Assembly: GCF_900130125.1 (NCBI RefSeq)
Contig: NZ_FQXY01000008.1
Location: forward strand, 124,001-188,000
DNA from: Bacteroides congonensis
GTDB lineage: Bacteria; Bacteroidota; Bacteroidia; Bacteroidales; Bacteroidaceae
DNA length: 64,000 bases
Direction: 5' to 3'
How positions within the stretch are numbered: position 1 is the first letter of the stretch; each line of letters begins with the position of its first letter. The notes under the pieces were generated by a model. That model was given only the letters and a program-made list of their open reading frames with translations, did not search any database and had not been told where the DNA came from. The position numbers and the translations under genes are program-made. Positions 43,990 through 52,850 of this stretch are shown piece after piece.

Positions 43990-45018
43990 TTATTTAACGA
44001 GCGGCAAATATTCTCCATAACCTTCTTCTTTCATCTTTTCTTTGGGGATAAAGCGAAGTGAAGCACTGTTGATGCAATAGCGAAGTCCGCCTTTGTCCTT
44101 CGGGCCGTCCGTGAATACATGTCCCAAATGAGCGTCACCACTTTTACTGCGTACCTCTGTCCGGAGCATTCCATAAGAAGTATCTTTTTTCTCTGCAATC
44201 AAGTCTTTTTGAATAGGCTTGGAGAAACTAGGCCATCCGCAACCCGAATCGAACTTGTCAGTGGAAACAAACAACGGCTCGCCAGTAGTAATATCAACAT
44301 AGATACCCGGGCGATGCTCGTTCCAATATTCATTCCGGAAAGCTGGTTCCGTTGCACTCTTCTGAGTTACGGCATATTGTTCTGCCGATAGCTTTTTCCG
44401 CAAAGTAGCGTCATCCGGCTTTTGATAACTCTTCGTTTGAAGGGCATTGGCTTTCCGTGCCATTTCAAATAAAGCCGGATTGATATGGCAATATCCGTTC
44501 GGATTCTTATCCAGATAATCCTGATGATAGTTCTCTGCCGGATAAAAGTTTGTCAATGGCTTCACTTCTATGGCAATCGGACTCTTATATTGGGTAGCCA
44601 GTACCTGAACAGCCTGATTAATGACAGGCACATCGGCTTTATTGGTATAATAAATCCCTGTTCTGTACTGCGTACCACGGTCATTCCCTTGTCGGTTGAG
44701 GCTGGTCGGGTCGATTGTTTTAAAATACAAATCGAGTAATAGAGTCAAATTGACGACTTCGGGATCATAGACCACTTTCACTGTTTCGGCTGCATCGGTC
44801 TTTCCCGAACATACCTGTTCGTAACTTGGATTGTCAACAATACTGTTGGCATATCCTGCCTGAGTACTTTCTACTCCTCTGATTTGTTTCAGGAAATGTT
44901 CAGTTCCCCAAAAACATCCCCCTGCGAGATAGATTTCTGCTTGATTTTTCATTGGTTTAGCAACTCCTAAAAATACATTACTAATCGTCAGAATCACTAA
45001 GATAATAAAATGGTTCAT
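43990..45018 (-). CDS. msrAB: Exported peptide methionine sulfoxide reductase MsrA/MsrB fusion
   Basis: A 342-residue bifunctional repair enzyme. An N-terminal hydrophobic segment ([19 protein letters not shown]) suggests export or membrane anchoring. The MsrA domain has the catalytic [11 protein letters not shown] (about residue 36); the MsrB domain has [14 protein letters not shown] and the catalytic [11 protein letters not shown]. The usual zinc-binding CxxC pairs of MsrB are missing ([11 protein letters not shown] where CxxC would be), so it is the non-zinc type. It reduces both methionine sulfoxide epimers in envelope proteins. Its ATG lies in a perfect inverted repeat. Confidence 0.95.
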   Translation of the reverse strand: MNHFIILVILTISNVFLGVAKPMKNQAEIYLAGGCFWGTEHFLKQIRGVESTQAGYANSIVDNPSYEQVCSGKTDAAETVKVVYDPEVVNLTLLLDLYFKTIDPTSLNRQGNDRGTQYRTGIYYTNKADVPVINQAVQVLATQYKSPIAIEVKPLTNFYPAENYHQDYLDKNPNGYCHINPALFEMARKANALQTKSYQKPDDATLRKKLSAEQYAVTQKSATEPAFRNEYWNEHRPGIYVDITTGEPLFVSTDKFDSGCGWPSFSKPIQKDLIAEKKDTSYGMLRTEVRSKSGDAHLGHVFTDGPKDKGGLRYCINSASLRFIPKEKMKEEGYGEYLPLVK

Positions 45019-45062
45019 ATCCGTTGGTTCTTTCTATAATAACGAATAAACCAACGGATATG
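45016..45062 (-). promoter_or_regulatory. Perfect 14-bp inverted repeat including the msrAB start codon
   Basis: CATATCCGTTGGTT (45016-45029) is the exact reverse complement of AACCAACGGATATG (45049-45062), with 19 nt between. In the msrAB mRNA the last three bases of the second arm are the AUG, so a hairpin would hide the start codon. A dimeric repressor site is the alternative reading. Confidence 0.7.
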
Positions 45063-45102
45063 TTTAAGGGAATCACTATGTTAAGCTCAAGTGTGATTCT
45101 TG

Positions 45103-46443
45103 TTATTCAATAATCTGTCCTTTGTAGAAATCTAAAATCTTTGTGCAGAACAAATAATCATATTTGGCTTGCAGCCTGTCTGATAACGCTTTTGTCAGAT
45201 TGAGCTTTGATTCGTTATATTCTACAAAAGTAGCTTTACCATTATTGAATTTCTCATTCATTAGCCGGAAAGATTCTTCATTAGCTTTCACAGCTACTTC
45301 ACTGGAATTATATTTGCTTTCTGCTGCCAAAGCATTGTACCAGGATTGTTGAATTTCCTTGTAGAGCGTTTTTTTAGCATTGTCAAGTTGCAGTGTAAGA
45401 TTGTTCTGCAGTAAGCGGGCTGTCCGTACTTTATTACGTGTAGAAAAACGGTTGAAGAGCGGAACACTAAGATTGAATCCTACATATTTATTCAGATTGT
45501 TTTTCATCTGATTGCCGAAGCCGCCTTCTGATTTGCCGTTTACTGTATAATAATTACTTCCCAAACCTGCACTGAAAGATAATTGTGGATAGAAATTACC
45601 TTGTGCAATACGAATACTGTTGATGCTACCTTGCAATCTGTATTCTGCCGATTTAATGCTTGGTTTGTAGGCAAGTGCTTGCGTATAAATATCATCCGGT
45701 GGAGTGAGAGGGGTAAATTCCAATTCCTCTTTCGGATTCTCAAGAACGAATCCTTCCGGTGTAGGGAGTTCCAGGAGTTGGCTAAGATCCAACAGTGATA
45801 ATTTGTATTTATTGTCGGCTTGTACGGCGGTCATTTCATCCTGTGCTACACGAGCCTGTGCTTCAGCCACTTCAGACGGGGAAGCTTTACCTACTCCGAA
45901 AAGTCCTTGAATACGTTTTAGCTGGTCTTTACTTAAATCGACCTGATTGTGGGCAACCTTACTTAATTCCAGATTAAATAATACCTGCAAATAGGCAGAG
46001 GTGACATTAATGGCAATATCTTCTTTGGCTTTATTGAGGTCTTCAATGGCCGCTTTCAAATCCAGTTTAGCCAGTGAATATTGATTGGATAGTTGCAAAC
46101 CGGTGAATATAGGTACATTTGTGCCTAAACTGAAACTTGTATTGGCACTATTGATATCGCTATATGAGTTATCTACCGGAGAGGCTGTACGTCCCCAACT
46201 CCAGTTTTGGCTGGCACTACCACTCAAATTCGGGAGACGTGCCCATTTGGTGGTATGCACATCTACTTTACTTATTTCGGCATCGTTGGCAGATTTGCGA
46301 ATCCCTGTATTATGCTCGATGGCATAGTCGATACATTGCCGCAATGTCCATGTTTGCGACGAGTTGTTGTCTTGCGCCTGAATGGAAATTATTCCGATTC
46401 CTGAGAGCAGGAGCACTGATATGGTTTTACGGATTGTTTTCAT
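45103..46443 (-). CDS. TolC family outer-membrane efflux protein
   Basis: A 446-residue TolC-type protein with a signal peptide (KTIRKTISVLLLSGIGIISIQA) and two OEP repeats rich in long helices (for example LDLKAAIEDLNKAKEDIAINVTSAYLQ broken at the loop, and LQNNLTLQLDNAKKTLYKEI). It forms the trimeric outer-membrane channel of the efflux system encoded upstream. It is the last gene of the leftward operon, 9 bp after the adaptor. Confidence 0.92.
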   Translation of the reverse strand: MKTIRKTISVLLLSGIGIISIQAQDNNSSQTWTLRQCIDYAIEHNTGIRKSANDAEISKVDVHTTKWARLPNLSGSASQNWSWGRTASPVDNSYSDINSANTSFSLGTNVPIFTGLQLSNQYSLAKLDLKAAIEDLNKAKEDIAINVTSAYLQVLFNLELSKVAHNQVDLSKDQLKRIQGLFGVGKASPSEVAEAQARVAQDEMTAVQADNKYKLSLLDLSQLLELPTPEGFVLENPKEELEFTPLTPPDDIYTQALAYKPSIKSAEYRLQGSINSIRIAQGNFYPQLSFSAGLGSNYYTVNGKSEGGFGNQMKNNLNKYVGFNLSVPLFNRFSTRNKVRTARLLQNNLTLQLDNAKKTLYKEIQQSWYNALAAESKYNSSEVAVKANEESFRLMNEKFNNGKATFVEYNESKLNLTKALSDRLQAKYDYLFCTKILDFYKGQIIE

Positions 46444-46452
46444 TGAAGTCTG

Positions 46453-47553
46453 TTATTTGTCTTTTTTCTCAGCACCGCGTATTTTATCCTGTGCAGTTAT
46501 TCCTTTCTTTATCTCTATCTTGATGCCGTCACTCATCCCTGTTGTCACCTGTGTGCGTTGGAACTTTTGTTTCGGCACGGAATCCGTCATAAGATACACA
46601 AAGGTAGAGTCTCCGCTAAATTCAACTGTACTTTCGGGCACAGCCAACACCTGATTGGCACGTTGCAGCACGATTTCCGCGTTGGCAGAGTAACCGGAAC
46701 GGATTTGAACGGAATCCGGTACGGAAATCGCAGCCTTGATTTCAAACTGGTTGGCTCCGTTTGTTTCTACTCCTTTCGGAGATATATATTCCAGAATAGC
46801 GTTGAAAGTCAAATTCTGTAAAGCACCGATTGTCAGTTTTATCGGCATCTGTTCATGAATACGTCCCACTTCGGTTTCGTCAATGTTACCACGGAAAATC
46901 AGGTCATTCATATTGGCTACCGTAGCGATAGTCGTTCCGTCATTAAAAGTATTACTCATAATAACCGAGTTACCGGCTTTTACGGGCACATCCAGAATCA
47001 ATCCGTCAATCGTGGAACGAATCATGGTGCTGCTGAAGGAAGCATTATTCTTAGTGATTCCTTCTTTGATGATTTCCAGATTGTCTTTGGCAGTCTGTTT
47101 TTCTTCACGTGCCTGTTTTAGGGCAATTTCGCTTTTTTCATACTCTTCCCGGCTGATAAGCTGGTCGTCATACAACTTTTTGATACGGTTAAAATCCGTC
47201 TCAGCCTGTGTGGTGTTGATTTCTGCCAGCCGTACACGGCTTTCTGCGGCGTTCAGTTGTCCGAGTTCGGGGATAACCTTCACTTTGGCTATAACTTCTC
47301 CTTTCTTCACGGTTTGTCCCGCTTCTTTATAGACATCGTCGATAATACCGGAAATCTGCGGCTTGATTAAGATTTCATCTCTCGGCTCCACCTTTCCGGT
47401 AGCTACGGTAGTCTTTTGCAAGTCTGTTATTTCCGCCTTCACTGTTTCATAGACAGTAATTTTCGGCTGCGATTTCTGATAAAGGAATACGAACGTTCCA
47501 ATAAGGATTACGGCAATGATTACCAATAATGCGATTTTCAGATACTTTTTCAT
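46453..47553 (-). CDS. Periplasmic adaptor (HlyD/MacA type) of an ABC efflux system
   Basis: A 366-residue membrane-fusion protein. One N-terminal membrane segment (YLKIALLVIIAVILIGTF) is followed by a beta-barrel strand, the lipoyl half motif VEPRDEILIKPQISGIIDDV, a long coiled coil (about residues 105-170, with LAEINTTQAETDFNRIKKLY), the second lipoyl half with the TIDGLILDVPVKAGNSV motif, and a C-terminal barrel. It bridges the permease and TolC. Order ATPase-permease-permease-adaptor-TolC indicates a MacB-like system. Confidence 0.92.
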   Translation of the reverse strand: MKKYLKIALLVIIAVILIGTFVFLYQKSQPKITVYETVKAEITDLQKTTVATGKVEPRDEILIKPQISGIIDDVYKEAGQTVKKGEVIAKVKVIPELGQLNAAESRVRLAEINTTQAETDFNRIKKLYDDQLISREEYEKSEIALKQAREEKQTAKDNLEIIKEGITKNNASFSSTMIRSTIDGLILDVPVKAGNSVIMSNTFNDGTTIATVANMNDLIFRGNIDETEVGRIHEQMPIKLTIGALQNLTFNAILEYISPKGVETNGANQFEIKAAISVPDSVQIRSGYSANAEIVLQRANQVLAVPESTVEFSGDSTFVYLMTDSVPKQKFQRTQVTTGMSDGIKIEIKKGITAQDKIRGAEKKDK

Positions 47554-47617
47554 CTTGGATATATGTGTTTAATTTTTAATTCTTCGTTCTCAACTCTTAA
47601 CTCTCCATTCTCAACTT

Positions 47618-48859
47618 CTACTCATCCCTGATCGCTTCAATCGGCTTGATAGCCATAGCCCGATAGGCGGGTGCCAGTCCTGCTAGCATACCTAACGCGA
47701 TCAGCAACGCACAAGTACCGATTGCCAGTCCGAAGCTGACTTGGAAATGAGTGTCTCCACCGTCTGAATTTACTCCCATTTCCAACAGTTGCAATATCAT
47801 GACGGCAAAGGAGATTCCGCACATTCCCGCGATGGTTGTCAGCACCATACTCTCAGAGAGAATTTGCTGCATGATGTCTCTCGGCCGTGCTCCGATAGCC
47901 CGGCGGATACCAATCTCAGTAGTACGTTCTTTAACGGTTACCATCATGATATTGGATACGCCGATAGCGCCGGCGAGCAAAGTTCCCAAGCCAACCATCC
48001 ATACCAATATATTGATACCGGTAAATAAGTTGTCAACCATTGAAAACATAGCTTCCGCATTCAGGTACATAAGCGCCTGTTTGTCATTGGGGGCGATATA
48101 ATGCGCGGCTTTGATAATCTGCTCCATTTCCGGCTGAACGTCGGATACTTTGACACCATGTTTCACGGTGAAGCAGATAACATCAATTCTTCCGCCCAAG
48201 TTGTATGTTTGCTGCATGGTGGTGAAGGGTAGGGTGACGGCTTCTGAAGCCCGTCCCTGTATATTCATGTCTCCTTCGGAAGAAGACATTCCGATAATCC
48301 GGTAATAAATACCGTCTACACGGATATACTTGCCGCAAGGGTCTTCACCTGCCTTGAAAAGACTTTCATAAACCCGTTTTCCGATAACGCATACTTTGCG
48401 CGCTTCCTTTATGTCCACATCATTGATAAACCTGCCGTAAGCCATTTCTTGTGATTCGATGTGAAGGTAGTCGGGGTACAATCCCTTTACGCTGCAATCA
48501 TATTTCTTGTCTTCATATACGGCTTTCGATCCCCAGCGGGCAATGGAAGGAGTAATAACTTCTATTTCTTTGACTTGTGAACGGAGACGTTCGATGTCGA
48601 CAGCTTCCAAGTCCCACCATCTTCCTTTACGAAAGCCCTTGTAGGCTTCGCCCGTCCTTTGCGAAGCGAGGAAGCCGGAATTGGTGGCGAATCCTTCAAA
48701 GTTCTTCTTCATCATATCTTCCAGTCCCTGTCCGCCGCCGATAAGGGCAACGAGCATGAAGATTCCCCAGAACACGCCGAAGGCAGTCAACAGGCTTCTC
48801 GTCTTGTTTCTTGTGATGGTTATGAGGATTTCCTCACAGGTATCCATGTCTATTCTCAT
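47618..48859 (-). CDS. MacB-type ABC transporter permease (second)
   Basis: A 413-residue FtsX/MacB-like permease with one N-terminal and three C-terminal membrane helices around a large periplasmic domain. TRSLLTAFGVFWGIFMLVALIG is the first helix; ERTTEIGIRRAIGARPRDI is the family signature before helix 3. The start at 48859 (MRIDMDTCEE) is used because a codon nine residues further upstream overlaps the preceding gene's end. It is probably the heterodimer partner of the permease encoded upstream. Confidence 0.9.
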   Translation of the reverse strand: MRIDMDTCEEILITITRNKTRSLLTAFGVFWGIFMLVALIGGGQGLEDMMKKNFEGFATNSGFLASQRTGEAYKGFRKGRWWDLEAVDIERLRSQVKEIEVITPSIARWGSKAVYEDKKYDCSVKGLYPDYLHIESQEMAYGRFINDVDIKEARKVCVIGKRVYESLFKAGEDPCGKYIRVDGIYYRIIGMSSSEGDMNIQGRASEAVTLPFTTMQQTYNLGGRIDVICFTVKHGVKVSDVQPEMEQIIKAAHYIAPNDKQALMYLNAEAMFSMVDNLFTGINILVWMVGLGTLLAGAIGVSNIMMVTVKERTTEIGIRRAIGARPRDIMQQILSESMVLTTIAGMCGISFAVMILQLLEMGVNSDGGDTHFQVSFGLAIGTCALLIALGMLAGLAPAYRAMAIKPIEAIRDE

Positions 48860-48863
48860 ACTC

Positions 48864-50123
48864 TTAATCTGCTCTAAGTGCTTCAATCGGCCGGATACTG
48901 ACTGCCTTTCGGGCGGGGAACAATCCGGCTAACGTACCAGCTATTACTAATGTGAGTGTAGCCTGTATGGCAACTCTTATGTCTACGGTCGGATTCAGGA
49001 ACACCGTTTCTGTCCACACTCCGGTATCCATTGTCTGATTTCCGAAGGCGTTGTTCATCCACTCGGTCACTCCGATGCCGGCTACCATGCCGATGTATCC
49101 GAATATAGTGGTGATGATTATGCTTTCTACAATAATCAGCCAAAGAATTGAGCTTGGCTTAGCTCCTAACGCCTTGCGGATACCGAACTCGCGTGTACGT
49201 TCTTTAACGGTAATCAGCATGATATTGGATACCCCTACAATGCCGCTTAAAAGGGTGAATATACCGATCACCCAGATTCCGGTGCGTAGAATGGCCATGC
49301 CTTTCTGTTGTTGCAGATAATTGGTGAACCGGTTCCATATCCAGATAGCACTATGGTCGGTAGGATCAAAACGGTGGTTGGCACCTAGCGCTTTCCGGTA
49401 TTCTTTTTCAAAGTTCTCATTCGCTTCGATTGTTTCCAGATTTTTTGTAGCGATGGTCAGGCAACTCAGCTTGTCTCCTTTATTATAGATTATTTGCAGG
49501 GTGGAAAAAGGTATGAGAGCGGGATTCTCTCCACTGTCTCCTTTGTCGTTGCAAAGTCCTACTACCTGATAGGCAACATTTCCCATGTTGACAAATTGCC
49601 CGATAGGTTCGGTATGTGTCTTATTAAAAAGAATTTCAGCCGTCTTTTTATGCAGGACGATTACTTTCCGTCTTTCTTTTATATCCGTCTCATTAATGAA
49701 ACGCCCTTTATAGAGCTTTATGGTTTCCATATCCGTATGGTTGGGGAAGACTCCCGCCAGTCCGACACTGGCATACTCCGAACCGAAACTGATGTTGACC
49801 GAACCTTGCCAGATGGATGCTCCTGTCGTAATGACATTGTCGGGAAAATGGGTATCGGTAATCAGGAAATCTTTGTTGTCCAGTTGAATCTGCCGCCCCT
49901 CTTTTAATCCGTCATAAGACTTGGAAGTCCAGCCCGGATAGATTTTAATACTGTTCAGTGCACGTTCCGAAGCAGACTCTTCGAAAGCGTGGATCAGCCC
50001 GTTGCCTGCGCCCAGCAGGACGATGAGCATAAAGATACCCCATGCTACGGCAAATCCGGTGAGAAAAGTCCTCAGCTTGTTGCGCTTGATGGTACTGTAT
50101 ATTTCTTGCCAAATATCAATCAT
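48864..50123 (-). CDS. MacB-type ABC transporter permease (first)
   Basis: A 419-residue MacB-like permease: first helix LRTFLTGFAVAWGIFMLIVL, a periplasmic domain of about 230 residues, then the signature KERTREFGIRKALGAKPSSI and three C-terminal helices. It differs from the second permease in the periplasmic domain, so the two may form an asymmetric pair. It is downstream of the ATPase gene by 33 bp. Substrate not deducible: macrolides, peptides, lipoproteins and haem are all handled by relatives. Confidence 0.9.
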   Translation of the reverse strand: MIDIWQEIYSTIKRNKLRTFLTGFAVAWGIFMLIVLLGAGNGLIHAFEESASERALNSIKIYPGWTSKSYDGLKEGRQIQLDNKDFLITDTHFPDNVITTGASIWQGSVNISFGSEYASVGLAGVFPNHTDMETIKLYKGRFINETDIKERRKVIVLHKKTAEILFNKTHTEPIGQFVNMGNVAYQVVGLCNDKGDSGENPALIPFSTLQIIYNKGDKLSCLTIATKNLETIEANENFEKEYRKALGANHRFDPTDHSAIWIWNRFTNYLQQQKGMAILRTGIWVIGIFTLLSGIVGVSNIMLITVKERTREFGIRKALGAKPSSILWLIIVESIIITTIFGYIGMVAGIGVTEWMNNAFGNQTMDTGVWTETVFLNPTVDIRVAIQATLTLVIAGTLAGLFPARKAVSIRPIEALRAD

Positions 50124-50156
50124 GATAATGTTTGTATAGTAGTGGTGGATTCTGGT

Positions 50157-50873
50157 TTATTTCATGATGCCGTCCTTGCCGAAAGGAGAAGCGTCGTGGT
50201 CGATGTTATCTTCGATTCGTTCGATAATACCATCTTTGATATGTATAATCTTGTCCGTCTGGTTGGCAACGCCACTCTCATGGGTGACGACTATAATTGT
50301 CATCCCCATCCGGTGCAAATCTTTCAGAATCTGCATCACTTCCACAGACGTCTTGCTGTCCAATGCTCCGGTCGGTTCGTCCGCCAGGATAATTTGTGGC
50401 TGGGTGATGAGTGCACGTGCGATGGCTACACGTTGTTTCTGACCGCCGCTCATTTCGTTGGGCATATGATGTGCCCATTCTTTCAAACCCAGCCGGTCGA
50501 GATATTCCAGTGCAAGCGCATTACGTTTCTTACGACTTACCCCCTGATAGAATAAAGGAAGTGCTACATTCTCTACGGCATCTTTAAAGGAAATCAGGTT
50601 GAATGACTGGAAGATAAATCCTATCATACGGTTCCGGTATTCGGCAGCTTTGGTCTCGCTGAGATTTTTGATAAGTACATTATTCAGATAATAATCTCCG
50701 GTATCGTAATTATCAAGAATACCTAATATATTAAGTAAGGTTGATTTGCCCGAACCTGACGCTCCCATGATGGAAACAAACTCGCCCCGTTCTATTTTGA
50801 GGTTGATGCCTTTGAGTACATGGAGCGGTGCTCCGTTGTTGTAAGTCTTGTTGACGTTTGTAAGTTGTATCAC
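50157..50873 (-). CDS. ABC transporter ATPase, MacB/LolD type
   Basis: A 238-residue ATPase: Walker A GASGSGKSTLLN (about residues 37-48), signature MSGGQKQRVAIARAL, Walker B IILADEPTGALD and the H-loop VVTHE. The C-terminus has a short extra tail (DHDASPFGKDG). First gene of the five-gene efflux operon. Upstream 50874-51052 is shared with divergent glucokinase; on the minus strand a near-match -7 box (TATCTTTC) lies about 60 bp upstream. Confidence 0.93.
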   Translation of the reverse strand: MIQLTNVNKTYNNGAPLHVLKGINLKIERGEFVSIMGASGSGKSTLLNILGILDNYDTGDYYLNNVLIKNLSETKAAEYRNRMIGFIFQSFNLISFKDAVENVALPLFYQGVSRKKRNALALEYLDRLGLKEWAHHMPNEMSGGQKQRVAIARALITQPQIILADEPTGALDSKTSVEVMQILKDLHRMGMTIIVVTHESGVANQTDKIIHIKDGIIERIEDNIDHDASPFGKDGIMK

Positions 50874-51052
50874 AATTTCCTTTATTTAGTTTCTGTTTTC
50901 TTATGAATTTCTACTATTAGACGGTCGAAAGATACGAAAAGTTGCAAAGCAGGTGAACTTTTTTTGAAAAACATTTTGTAGACTCAATCTTCTTTACGTA
51001 ATTTGTGTGCAGTAAACTTAATGATTAACTAACCCTTTTAAATAAAAGTATC

Positions 51053-52033
51053 ATGAATTCAAACATGGAGAAACCCTACGTAGTAGGTATTGACATAGGC
51101 GGAACGAACACCGTCTTTGGAATTGTAGACGCACGCGGAACTATTATTGCTAGCAGCTCAATCAAAACTGCCGGTTATCCTACTGCTGAAGAATATGCTG
51201 ACGAAGTTTGCAAGAACCTGCTTCCGTTGATTATCGCCAATGGTGGTGTTGACAAAATCAGAGGTATCGGTGTCGGTGCTCCGAATGGTAACTATTACAC
51301 AGGAACGATTGAATTTGCTCCAAACTTGCCTTGGAAAGGCATCCTTCCGCTGGCTGCCATGTTTGAAGAAAGACTGGGTATTCCTACTGCTTTGACAAAC
51401 GACGCGAATGCTGCCGCTATCGGTGAAATGACTTACGGCGCAGCCCGTGGTATGAAAGACTTTATCATGATTACGCTGGGTACCGGTGTAGGTAGCGGTA
51501 TCGTTATCAACGGTCAGATGGTGTATGGCCATGACGGTTTTGCTGGTGAATTAGGCCATGTGATTGCCCGTCGTGACGGTCGTATCTGTGGTTGCGGTCG
51601 CAAAGGTTGTCTGGAAACTTACTGCTCGGCTACCGGTGTAGCCCGTACGGCTCGTGAATTCCTTGCTGCTCGTACAGACAGCAGTTTGCTTCGTAACATT
51701 CCTGCAGAAAACATCACTTCAAAAGATGTATATGATGCAGCCGTACAAGGAGATAAACTTGCACAGGAAATCTTCGAATTTACAGGTAACATTTTAGGTG
51801 AAGCATTAGCGGACGCTATCGCATTCTCTAGTCCGGAAGCTATTGTATTGTTCGGTGGTCTGGCTAAATCGGGTGATTATATCATGAAACCGATTCTGAA
51901 GTCAATCGACGACAATGTGTTGAATATCTATAAAGGTAAGACTAAATTGCTCGTTTCCGAACTGAAAGACTCTGATGCTGCCGTATTGGGTGCCAGCGCT
52001 TTAGCTTGGGAACTGAAAGATATTAAGGAATAA
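51053..52033 (+). CDS. ROK-family glucokinase
   Basis: A 326-residue ROK sugar kinase. GIDIGGTNTVFGIVD is the phosphate loop, NDANAAAIGE has the catalytic Asp, GTGVGSGIVING the second phosphate loop, and CGCGRKGCLETYCSATG is the ROK zinc/signature motif (CxCGxxGCxE). It phosphorylates glucose with ATP. There is no HTH domain, so it is a kinase and not a repressor. An in-frame ATG five codons in is an alternative start. It is monocistronic, with a terminator downstream. Confidence 0.9.
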   Translation: MNSNMEKPYVVGIDIGGTNTVFGIVDARGTIIASSSIKTAGYPTAEEYADEVCKNLLPLIIANGGVDKIRGIGVGAPNGNYYTGTIEFAPNLPWKGILPLAAMFEERLGIPTALTNDANAAAIGEMTYGAARGMKDFIMITLGTGVGSGIVINGQMVYGHDGFAGELGHVIARRDGRICGCGRKGCLETYCSATGVARTAREFLAARTDSSLLRNIPAENITSKDVYDAAVQGDKLAQEIFEFTGNILGEALADAIAFSSPEAIVLFGGLAKSGDYIMKPILKSIDDNVLNIYKGKTKLLVSELKDSDAAVLGASALAWELKDIKE

Positions 52034-52058
52034 TATCAATTTTATAATAAAGGTAATG

Positions 52059-52096
52059 AAAATCCCTGGGAGCGGTTGCTTTCGGGGATTTTTTTA
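52059..52096 (+). terminator. Intrinsic terminator after glucokinase
   Basis: AAAATCCC (52059-52066) pairs with GGGATTTT (52085-52092), with an inner AGC/GCT pairing and a run of T after the stem. Confidence 0.8.
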
Positions 52097-52130
52097 TCTC
52101 TGCCGGAAGACAGTGTTCTGAATGAAAGGC

Positions 52131-52218
52131 CTTGGATGAAGATGAGTTTCGGCACCGGGAAACAACAGTTTCCACACCGGGGAAACGACAGTTTCTCACC
52201 GGGGAACAACTCCCTGGT
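52131..52218. repeat. Short array of 22-bp units with GAAAC-nnn-AGTTTC cores
   Basis: Two good units (52153-52174 and 52175-52196) begin CACCGGG and contain GAAACAACAGTTTC and GAAACGACAGTTTC. A partial unit follows at 52197-52218 and a degenerate one precedes at 52131. Unit length and the palindromic GAAAC/GTTTC core match the array at 1883-2050, though the linker differs. It lies between glucokinase and rplS, between two terminators. Confidence 0.75.
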
Positions 52219-52254
52219 CGGTGAGGAAAAAGAGCCGGAGTTAAATAAACCAAT

Positions 52255-52294
52255 AAAAAAGGGGAACTTCACATTGAATGAAGCTCCCTTTTTT
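52255..52294. terminator. Bidirectional terminator, mainly for rplS
   Basis: GGGGAACTTCA with A-tract (52255-52271) pairs with TGAAGCTCCC and T-tract (52279-52294), one internal mismatch. It is 22 bp after the rplS stop. Confidence 0.82.
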
Positions 52295-52315
52295 ATTTCG
52301 AATCGAAAAGTAGTC

Positions 52316-52669
52316 TTAGTTATTAACTCTTTTTTCTTTGATTCTAGCTTTCTTACCGGTAAGAGCACGCAGGTAGTACAATTTAGCGCGACGAACTTTA
52401 CCTACCTTGTTCACCTCGATATTGTCGATAGCCGGTGATTCGATTGGGAAAATTCTTTCTACACCGATAGTACCTGACATTTTACGTACGGTAAAACGTT
52501 TCTTGTCTCCATGACCGGCGATTTTGATAACAACACCACGGTACAACTGTACACGTTCTTTGTTACCTTCAATAATACGATATGCTACTGTTACAGTGTC
52601 TCCTGCTTTGAAGCTCGGGTGCTGTTTACCGGTAGCGAATGCTTCTTCTGCAATTTTAATTAAATCCAT
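52316..52669 (-). CDS. rplS: 50S ribosomal protein L19
   Basis: A 117-residue L19, located at the 30S-50S interface. Diagnostic sequence: [16 protein letters not shown] near the N-terminus, [28 protein letters not shown] and [20 protein letters not shown] at the C-terminus. It is monocistronic here; trmD, rimM and rpsP are not adjacent. Confidence 0.98.
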   Translation of the reverse strand: MDLIKIAEEAFATGKQHPSFKAGDTVTVAYRIIEGNKERVQLYRGVVIKIAGHGDKKRFTVRKMSGTIGVERIFPIESPAIDNIEVNKVGKVRRAKLYYLRALTGKKARIKEKRVNN

Positions 52670-52794
52670 TGTTGTTATTATTAAATTGTTTCATCGTTAC
52701 AACGCAACATACCAAGTATCTCGTCTCTTGACAGCGATTGCGCGAAAGCGGTGCAAAGTAACGAATTATTTGGCAGATAGCCAAATGTTTTTTG

Positions 52795-52802
52795 TATATT
52801 TG
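52795..52802 (+). promoter_or_regulatory. -7 box for the DUF1016 gene
   Basis: TATATTTG matches TAnnTTTG, 48 bp upstream of the start at 52851. Confidence 0.6.
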
Positions 52803-52850
52803 TAGCTGTGAACAAGAAAAGGCCCATTGGGTTACCAATAATAAATAAAG

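Noticed and set aside
47560..47620. Tandem-like TCTCAACTCTTAACTCTCC spacer
   Set aside because: Simple degenerate intergenic repetition common in Bacteroides operon spacers; nothing specific could be supported.
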